A DNA stretch of 64,000 nucleotides, taken from the NCBI GenBank assembly GCA_035274465.1, contig DATEOF010000400.1, positions 1-64,000 on the forward strand, written 5' to 3'. The notes under the pieces are model-generated. The model saw only the letters and a program-made list of their open reading frames with translations. It was not told where the DNA came from and did no database searches. Position numbers and translations under genes: made by a program. Below are positions 58,632-64,000 of the stretch, piece after piece. The DNA is from JADGRF01 sp035274465 (lineage in GTDB: Bacteria; Myxococcota_A; Polyangia; Polyangiales; JAFGIB01). Position 1 is the first letter of the stretch. The number at the start of each line of letters is the position of its first letter.

Positions 58632-59222
58632 TCAGTGTGCGTCGCCCTTCGATTCGAGGAACGACGTCCTCAGCAGGCCCACGACGAAGCGATCCAGCGC
58701 CACCCAGTCGGTGTATTCGTGGTCGCGCGACGTGTCGGTGCTCGCGCCCTCGGTCTTCGAGATGTGCTTCATCACCAGGCGTAGGAGCCAGTTGTACTGC
58801 GTGTAGAGCAGCGCGCCGGCAACGGCCTTGTGCTGCTGGGCGCGAAAGCCGGTGGCTTTGAAGAACTCTTCGATCGCGCGCTCTACCTCGGCGTGTGCTC
58901 GCTCGCGCTCGGCCGGCGTGTGGCTTGCGAGCTCGGCGCCCGCCTCGGTCATGCTCGTTGAGAGGAACACGTTGGGCAGCTTTTCGAGCGCATCCCGGTG
59001 CTCTCGCACGAAGCTGACCATCTCGCGTTCGTGCTTGCCGAAGTGGATGGACGCAGCCAGCACCACGGCAGCGTAGCCCTCCAGCTCGAGCTGCGGCGGG
59101 AGCTTCGCGACATCCATGCTTTCGGCTTGCCGATTGTGCGCGCGGAGGGTCGAGACGATGTGCTCGGCGATCCGGCGTGTCTGACCTTCGCGTGTGGCGT
59201 AGAGGACGAGGATCGGTTTCAT
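58632..59222 (-). CDS. Flavodoxin-domain protein (HemG-like protoporphyrinogen oxidase)
   Basis: A 196-residue flavodoxin-fold protein. It starts MKPILVLYATREGQTRRIAE, the FMN phosphate-binding loop (T-R-E-G-Q-T), and has VVLAASIHFGKHEREMVSFV and ALLYTQYNWLLRLVMKHISK. This is the pattern of HemG, which oxidises protoporphyrinogen IX. Because it is not in a haem gene context, a general flavodoxin role cannot be ruled out. Confidence 0.8.
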   Translation of the reverse strand: MKPILVLYATREGQTRRIAEHIVSTLRAHNRQAESMDVAKLPPQLELEGYAAVVLAASIHFGKHEREMVSFVREHRDALEKLPNVFLSTSMTEAGAELASHTPAERERAHAEVERAIEEFFKATGFRAQQHKAVAGALLYTQYNWLLRLVMKHISKTEGASTDTSRDHEYTDWVALDRFVVGLLRTSFLESKGDAH

Positions 59223-59382
59223 GCGGTGATGTCATCGCAAGGAGCGGGCCAGGCTGCGGACTCCGCGGCACCGCACACACGCACGGCGCGCCTCGCAAAC
59301 GCGCGGGCCGACCGCAAAGCCTGCGCCCAAGGCGAAGCGCTTGCGCGGTTCTCCGGCCCGAACTGGTCCGGTCGTACGCGTG

Positions 59383-59979
59383 TCAGTCTCGACCGCGTCC
59401 CTCCACCGCAGAACCGACGGGGACTACGGGGGGTGCGGGGGGGAAGGTCGCGTCTTCGAACGGGCAGCCGCTGCAGCCGACGGCGTCAAACTTGTAGTGG
59501 GCAACGCTGTTGTAGTCGTGGAGGTTTTCACCGTCGGACGATGTGACTCTGAGCAGGTAGCGATCGCCGTCTCGCAACTTCGTCGCGTCGAGGCCGTTCA
59601 GCCGGAGGTCGATCATTTTGAGCGAGCCCTCGTCGCGCAGGGAGATCGCGACCTCCATGCCGTCCGGCAACCTGCCATCGTAGATGTGCCTGATCAGGAA
59701 GGTCGTGTTGAAGGTGGCTTCGACCCGACGGTCGATGCAGCTGTCGTTGTGGCATACCTCGAGTCGCGCGTTCTCGTAGCGAGTGAAAGGCTGGACCGCA
59801 TGCAGCTGCAAATGCAGACCCAGGCTGCAAGCCGCCGGGCAAGCGTGCGCAGTGGGTGCTGGCGCCCCGCTCCCCGCCAACGCGGACTCTTCCGAGCCTC
59901 CCGTCTGGTAGCAACCCGCCGCCAACAGCAGCAGGCTCACGAGAATCACGCCGACGGTACACCGCATCGCTGGCGCCAT
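59383..59979 (-). CDS. Putative lipoprotein
   Basis: A 198-residue lipoprotein with lipobox LLAAGC. After a short Ser/Ala linker the protein has cysteines in HACPAACSLG, VCHNDSCIDRR and VGCSGCPFED. The middle (TRYENARLEVCHND, NGLDATKLRDGDRYLLRVTS) looks like a beta sandwich. The family is unknown to me. Two ATG codons (59979, 59967) are possible; no good ribosome-binding site decides. Confidence 0.65.
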   Translation of the reverse strand: MAPAMRCTVGVILVSLLLLAAGCYQTGGSEESALAGSGAPAPTAHACPAACSLGLHLQLHAVQPFTRYENARLEVCHNDSCIDRRVEATFNTTFLIRHIYDGRLPDGMEVAISLRDEGSLKMIDLRLNGLDATKLRDGDRYLLRVTSSDGENLHDYNSVAHYKFDAVGCSGCPFEDATFPPAPPVVPVGSAVEGRGRD

Positions 59980-60047
59980 GTGCAAGCGCCGTGCCGTCGT
60001 CAGGACAACTGAGCTCGCCCCAGTTGTGTCTGGTTGTGCCAAGTTGG

Positions 60048-60971
60048 TCAGTTCGCCGAAAATTGCGACTTGAGATCGCCGCTGGCGATCAGCGCGTCGA
60101 CGACGAGCCCATCGTGGCCCGGCACGATGTGAAGCTTCGGCTGCGAGGCGTGGAGCTGATGCAGCGCAGCGAGCTGCCCAAACACGGCTGTGCGATCTTC
60201 GTGGAGGAACAGCGCGGTGATCATCCGCGCGCGCTCGCGCTGCAGCTCGATGTTGCGCATGTGCCAGGCCACGTCGCCGAGGAACAAGAACTCCGCACCG
60301 CTCGCGGTCTGCACGAACACCATCTGACTCCCCGGCGTGTGTCCGGGAGCCTTGATCAGCACGATCCCCGGCGCCACGGCCTTGTACGTGGCGTAGTCGA
60401 TCGGCGCGAGCTGCTGCAGCACCTCCTTCGGAAACGACGCAGGTGCGGACAGCTCGGGATGCGCGAGCTGCTCCTTCGTGAGCCGCAGGCTCGGCAGGAA
60501 CTTCGCCAGCCGCGGGTGCACCATCAATCCGCCGATGTGATCCATGTGCTCGTGCGTCACGACGATCAGCGAGGCTGACGGCATCGCCCCCTGCATGCGC
60601 GCGTACGCCTGGGCATCGAACGCCGCGAGGTTGCCGGGCGCCATCGACTTTTCGAGGGCAGTATCGATGATTGCGCTGCCCTGCGGATACATGGCGCGAT
60701 ACGAGTAGACCGGCATCGGCGTCATGCTCCAGCCGTCACCCGCGACGACCAAGCCGGCAGGGAACTCGAAGGCACCGACGCGTTCGACTTCGATCCTCGA
60801 GGGCTTCTCGCCGGCGACTTCACTCGCGAGGCGGCGGAGCGCCTCGATGTCCAGCGCGAAGTGTGCGTCGCTCGGCATCGAGCTCTCGACGAGCAGCCAG
60901 TAGTAGGCGATGCCCAGGACCACGACCAAGGCACCGAGACTGATGAGGAGGATTCGCTGCCAGCGCTTCAT
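60048..60971 (-). CDS. Membrane-anchored MBL-fold metallo-hydrolase
   Basis: A 307-residue metallo-beta-lactamase fold protein. An N-terminal helix (ILLISLGALVVVLGIAYYWL) anchors it, with the enzyme outside. Metal ligands appear in VVTHEHMDHIGG, in the later APGHTPGSQ and in LFLGDVAW, with VPGHDG near the end. The substrate cannot be told; lactonases, hydrolases and beta-lactamases share this pattern. Confidence 0.88.
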   Translation of the reverse strand: MKRWQRILLISLGALVVVLGIAYYWLLVESSMPSDAHFALDIEALRRLASEVAGEKPSRIEVERVGAFEFPAGLVVAGDGWSMTPMPVYSYRAMYPQGSAIIDTALEKSMAPGNLAAFDAQAYARMQGAMPSASLIVVTHEHMDHIGGLMVHPRLAKFLPSLRLTKEQLAHPELSAPASFPKEVLQQLAPIDYATYKAVAPGIVLIKAPGHTPGSQMVFVQTASGAEFLFLGDVAWHMRNIELQRERARMITALFLHEDRTAVFGQLAALHQLHASQPKLHIVPGHDGLVVDALIASGDLKSQFSAN

Positions 60972-61022
60972 GCGGCGCAGTGTACGCGGCGTCGAGTCCG
61001 GAGTAACTGGGCCGTGCGAGCT

Positions 61023-61739
61023 CTACGCCTTCTTCCGAGCCTTGCCCGCCGCTCGCCTCGGATGCAGCGTCTCGCCGCGCGCCAGCATCTCGACGAACGT
61101 GGCCAACCGCTTGGCCCTGGTGTCTGCGCGCTTCGCGTGATGCAGCCGCCACAGGATCGCGTAGCGGTTGGCCGAGTCGAGCTCCTCGAACGATTTGCGG
61201 GCGCGCGCGTTCTTCCCCAGCGCAGCGGCGAGGTCGGGCGGGACCGTGGCAGTGCGCGGTGAGTCGTACGCCTGCTCCCAGCGACCATCCTGCTTGGCGC
61301 GCTCGACCTCGGCGAGCCCCGGTGGCCGCATGGCTCCACTCTCGATCAGCGCCAGCGCGCGCTCGCGATTGATCTTCGACCACACACTGCGCGCTCGGCG
61401 AGGCGTCAATTTCAAGAGCCAGGCTGCAGCGTCGAGGCTGCGACCCTGACCGTCGATCCAACCCCAACACAGCGCCCCCTCGACCGCCTGCGCAGCCGTG
61501 ATCGACGGGCGACCCGAGCCGCGCTTGGCCAGCTTGGCCCACACGCCCGGCGCAGTGGCGTGATGTTGCTCGAGCCAGCGAAGCCACGCCCGCAAATCGA
61601 CGAACTCGAGAACCTGCAGCTCGCTGGCAGCCCGAGTGATCGGCCGCGCCCGTGCGGCATCAGTCACTTTCACGGGGGACTTGCGGCGCGGTGACTTCGC
61701 TGTCTTGGGGGCAGTCTTCCGGGGCGCTGCTTTTTTCAT
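61023..61739 (-). CDS. YdeI/OmpD-associated family protein
   Basis: A 238-residue protein. A Lys/Arg-rich tail (KKAAPRKTAPKTAKSPRRKS) precedes the YdeI domain: LRAWLRWLEQHHATAPGVWA, EGALCWGWIDGQGRSLD, and WSKINRERALALIESGAM. The C-terminal half has DLAAALGKNARARKSFEELD and the end is again basic. The molecular function is unknown. The basic tails are like those of DNA-binding myxobacterial proteins, which is only a resemblance. Confidence 0.8.
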   Translation of the reverse strand: MKKAAPRKTAPKTAKSPRRKSPVKVTDAARARPITRAASELQVLEFVDLRAWLRWLEQHHATAPGVWAKLAKRGSGRPSITAAQAVEGALCWGWIDGQGRSLDAAAWLLKLTPRRARSVWSKINRERALALIESGAMRPPGLAEVERAKQDGRWEQAYDSPRTATVPPDLAAALGKNARARKSFEELDSANRYAILWRLHHAKRADTRAKRLATFVEMLARGETLHPRRAAGKARKKA

Positions 61740-61806
61740 TCGAACCTGCCATCACCGCAGCGGAAACGCGCGCCCAGATGTCCACGAGTACGGGCGCGAA
61801 TCTGCT

Positions 61807-61891
61807 GCTAGTGAAGGGTAGGCGAGCCGCTGCCGGAGTTCGAGCACAACGCATGTGCAGCTGGGCCAGCCGCGCGCCCACGTCGAGCGTC
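61807..61891 (-). pseudogene. Decayed duplicate of the 3' end of the gene at 63725
   Basis: These 85 bases match 63724-63830 over most of their length (for example GAGTTCGAGCACAACGC and ATGTGCAGCTGGGCCAG). They lack about 21 bases in the middle and one base near the end, which shifts the frame. On the - strand DVGAR is followed directly by LAQLHM, instead of DVGARLRTLTTHLAQLHM. It is a remnant of a duplication flanking the peptidase-barrel pair. Confidence 0.7.
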
Positions 61892-61911
61892 AGTAACCCG
61901 GGCCCCGCGCG

Positions 61912-63183
61912 CTAGTGAGCCAACCTACAGCCGAAGCTCTCTGTGATCTCCGACTCCGGCTCGGGTTGGGGCGCAGGCTCCCAGGCCAGCGCTTCCAGCG
62001 ACAGCTCGGTCGGTGGATCGCTGCTGAAGGCTGCGACGATCAGATCTCGGTCGAGCAGGGCAGTGCGGGTCGGGTCGGCGGCGAGGCCGTGCACGGCATC
62101 CTCCGCGCGCTCGGCGCTCACGAAGCGTAGTCGCCAAAACACGGCGACCTCACGCGAGCCGTAGCGGAAGACGCTCAGGCTATCGCCGCTCACTCCAGCG
62201 TCGAACTGGTAGTTGCCGGGATCCACGTCTGATCGCCAGCGTTCGAGCGCAATCGCAGCCAGCCATGCGCCGACGTGTTCGGTTCCCACGTGCTCGAACG
62301 GATCCATGAGGACCGGCTGGGCGACATCCAAGAGCGATTCGTTCCAACCGGCCTTCGGATCGCGCGCGCCGTACCCCGCGGCGACCTCGCGCGTCGACCC
62401 CGGGACGTTGCGCAGTGCAACTCGCACATCCGAGAGGCCACCCCGCGCGTACGCGTCCGCCAGGTATTTGCCTCCGAAGCTGTAGGAGAAATGGGCGTAG
62501 GCGCGCGCGAGGATCGACCGTTCCTGCGTCGCGCCTAGCCAAGCATCTCGCCGGAAATCTGCGAAAGTTCCCGGCCAATCGACCTCTTCCGGGTCGACTC
62601 CAAAGCCGAGCACGGTCGCAAGGTCCTGAAAGAGCGTGGCCTCACCTTCCGTCATCGCCGCCGCGGCCAGCTGCGCATCGACGCTGTCATCTGCGGGAGG
62701 ATAGAAACCGTCTCTGTGCTCGTGATGCTGCGCGGCGTGAACCAGCTCGTGCGCGAGCAAGATCACCGCCCACTCGTCGTCGACGGGCCTGCCTCGATCG
62801 AGCACTGTCACACGCCGCGACTCGGGATCGTAGAACGCGGCCACGTCGCCCCAGCGTGTTCGAACCAACGCTTCGGGTTCGATCTCCTTGGGCATCAACG
62901 ACAGCAGCGCGGCACCTCGATAGAAGTCGAGTGTGTCTTCGCTGTACGGATCTTCCTCCAGATCGTCCACTGCATCATCGACGAACCTGTCTGCATCGAC
63001 GACACGCACGCGCGGCGTGACCGGCGGGCGATCACGCAGGCACGCGACGACCTCCGCCACCGCTTCGTGACAGCTCGACTGCCGGATGTCGCAAGTCGCA
63101 AGCGTTGGACACGCGTCGGAGCAAGCGCCGAGGCAGCAGAGCGCAGCGAACACATGGCAGCAGGCGCGAGCGGCGTTCACCAT
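61912..63183 (-). CDS. Lipoprotein zinc metallopeptidase (HExxH)
   Basis: A 423-residue lipoprotein (lipobox CLGAC, C21). The zinc motif AHELVHAAQHHE gives H145, E146 and H149, and the later MTEGEATLFQD (E179/E181) probably supplies the third ligand, as in gluzincins. The long C-terminal part has no recognised domain. Its ATG overlaps the end of the small barrel gene by seven bases. An exported, lipid-anchored peptidase is implied; the target is unknown. Confidence 0.8.
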   Translation of the reverse strand: MVNAARACCHVFAALCCLGACSDACPTLATCDIRQSSCHEAVAEVVACLRDRPPVTPRVRVVDADRFVDDAVDDLEEDPYSEDTLDFYRGAALLSLMPKEIEPEALVRTRWGDVAAFYDPESRRVTVLDRGRPVDDEWAVILLAHELVHAAQHHEHRDGFYPPADDSVDAQLAAAAMTEGEATLFQDLATVLGFGVDPEEVDWPGTFADFRRDAWLGATQERSILARAYAHFSYSFGGKYLADAYARGGLSDVRVALRNVPGSTREVAAGYGARDPKAGWNESLLDVAQPVLMDPFEHVGTEHVGAWLAAIALERWRSDVDPGNYQFDAGVSGDSLSVFRYGSREVAVFWRLRFVSAERAEDAVHGLAADPTRTALLDRDLIVAAFSSDPPTELSLEALAWEPAPQPEPESEITESFGCRLAH

Positions 63184-63710
63184 AGCTTGAATCCCACGTC
63201 GACCAGCTTCACGGCGACATCCCAGCGCGAATTCGGTGGGCGCAACGTCGGCTCCCAGACGTACATCGCACCGAGCCCCGTGCGCACGTACACGCCGATC
63301 AGTGACATGAACTCGTAGCCTGCCAGGAGCTGCCCGCCCCAGTTCATGCTGTCCGCGACGGGCCTGCCGTGTAGCGAGATCGTCAGCCACTCCAGCGTCC
63401 CGACGAGCGCCTCGAGGAACACGCGGTGTTGCGGACCCCACGAGCCCATCAATCCGAATGCCGTCGTGGGCTTCACCGGACTGGACTCGACCGTGGCTCC
63501 GATCGCAGCGTGTGCGCCCACGCGAAACAGCGAATCCGGCAGCTGGAGGTAGTAGTCGACGCGCACGCCGAGCAAGGCAGCACCGGTCGGCGCCGACACT
63601 CCGATCGCCAGACCCGAGGTTTCGCTGATCGGCGTGCGTTGGGCGGCTGCGCTCGATGTCAGAAGCCAGCTACTCAGGAATACGGCAATCCAGGTCGGCT
63701 GAGTCCGCAT
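63177..63710 (-). CDS. Small putative outer-membrane barrel protein
   Basis: A 177-residue exported protein with a signal peptide (WIAVFLSSWLLTSSAAAQ). The mature part alternates hydrophobic and polar residues in strands: GVRVDYYLQLPDSLFRVGAH, GVYVRTGLGAMYVW and RWDVAVKLVDVGFKLW, the last ending in an aromatic residue as in outer-membrane barrels. It overlaps the lipoprotein peptidase gene, so the two may work together. Confidence 0.65.
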   Translation of the reverse strand: MRTQPTWIAVFLSSWLLTSSAAAQRTPISETSGLAIGVSAPTGAALLGVRVDYYLQLPDSLFRVGAHAAIGATVESSPVKPTTAFGLMGSWGPQHRVFLEALVGTLEWLTISLHGRPVADSMNWGGQLLAGYEFMSLIGVYVRTGLGAMYVWEPTLRPPNSRWDVAVKLVDVGFKLW

Positions 63711-63724
63711 TCTGCCGTGCACCG

Positions 63725-64000
63725 CTAGTGCAGCGTGGGGGAGCCGCTGCCCGAGTTCGAGCACAACGCCATGTGCAGCTGGGCCAGGTGCGTGGTCAGC
63801 GTGCGCAGCCGAGCGCCCACGTCGAGCGTCTCCAGCAAGTCCTGCCGCGCCTGCGGATCCAGCACGAACTGGTCGGCGATCCGATCGCTCAGCAATCCTG
63901 GTCCGTCGTCCTGCGTCGTCTGCAGCGCGAAGCCGGGGAGGGCGCGCTTCACGATGGTGGAGATGTTGTTGGCCAGCGCGAGCACGGCCGCCAGCTCGTC
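63725..64000 (-). CDS. Uncharacterised protein, C-terminal part (5' end outside window)
   Basis: The last 91 residues are visible: DELAAVLALANNISTIVKRA, then LLSDRIADQFVLDPQARQDL, then LRTLTTHLAQLHMALC and a short Ser/Gly tail. It looks largely helical. The family is not recognised. A decayed copy of its 3' end lies at 61807-61891. The frame is open to the window edge. Confidence 0.6.
   Translation of the reverse strand, partial: DELAAVLALANNISTIVKRALPGFALQTTQDDGPGLLSDRIADQFVLDPQARQDLLETLDVGARLRTLTTHLAQLHMALCSNSGSGSPTLH

Noticed and set aside
59230..59382. Possible small gene between the flavodoxin and the lipoprotein genes
   Set aside because: The frame reads as Arg/Ala-rich sequence with no ribosome-binding site. 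No family pattern was recognised.

Overview
The window is uniformly GC-rich and gene-dense. Its style is that of a deltaproteobacterium in the broad sense, most likely a myxobacterium (Myxococcota, Polyangia-like). The signs are large Ser/Thr kinase-ATPase-TPR proteins, many lipoproteins with Ser/Thr/Pro/Ala-rich linkers, an FG-GAP lipoprotein, a CotH-family lipoprotein and a caspase-like protein. The taxon is inferred from gene content, not from a marker comparison. No tRNA, rRNA, CRISPR array, transposase or integrase gene was seen.

Region 1 (1-8516, + strand) is the spc/alpha ribosomal block: rplE (3' end), rpsN, rpsH, rplF, rplR, rpsE, rpmD, rplO, secY, adk, infA, rpmJ, rpsM, rpsK, rpsD, rpoA, rplQ. 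Most junctions overlap or are very short, and map is absent between adk and infA. Two 32-base hairpin elements with compensatory base-pair changes lie between rpsK-rpsD and rpoA-rplQ.

Region 2 (8513-24203) is accessory. It holds a PLD-family enzyme, a LysR/EthD/DJ-1 cluster, a NUDIX gene and a lipoprotein gene that both carry frameshifts, two secreted lipoproteins and an SDR. It continues with an ABC exporter operon (ATPase, double-length permease, LolA-like protein), a maltose O-acetyltransferase, an orphan M41-like peptidase, and fragments of an esterase and a von Willebrand A (VWA) protein.

Region 3 (24252-38981, - strand) has two large protein kinase-ATPase-TPR proteins in tandem with overlapping ends. 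Next comes an intergenic stretch of palindromic repeats, then a compact clade II (Sec/lipoprotein type) nitrous oxide reductase cluster: nosZ-nosB-nosD-nosF-nosL-nosY-cytochrome c. A -24/-12 (sigma-54) promoter motif lies upstream of nosZ.

Region 4 (39007-48616, almost all - strand) holds a GIN-domain protein. It then has a run of exported proteins: a HEAT/TPR membrane protein, a caspase domain fused to an EF-hand and an outer-membrane barrel, a lipoprotein, a small secreted protein and a truncated VWA/DUF3520 protein. Upstream of these lie acylphosphatase and a zinc-type import cluster (permease, binding protein, outer-membrane porin, His-rich membrane protein) with no ATPase gene.

Region 5 (48782-64000) begins with rpmE-prfA and ribA. 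Then come a CmcJ/NvfI-type oxidoreductase, a CotH lipoprotein, a TetR/SDR/quinone-reductase unit with a clear operator, and a VanY-type peptidase overlapping a lipoprotein gene. It ends with a flavodoxin, MBL hydrolase, YdeI protein, a lipoprotein zinc peptidase with a small barrel protein, and a gene cut by the window edge whose 3' end is partly duplicated about 1.9 kb away.
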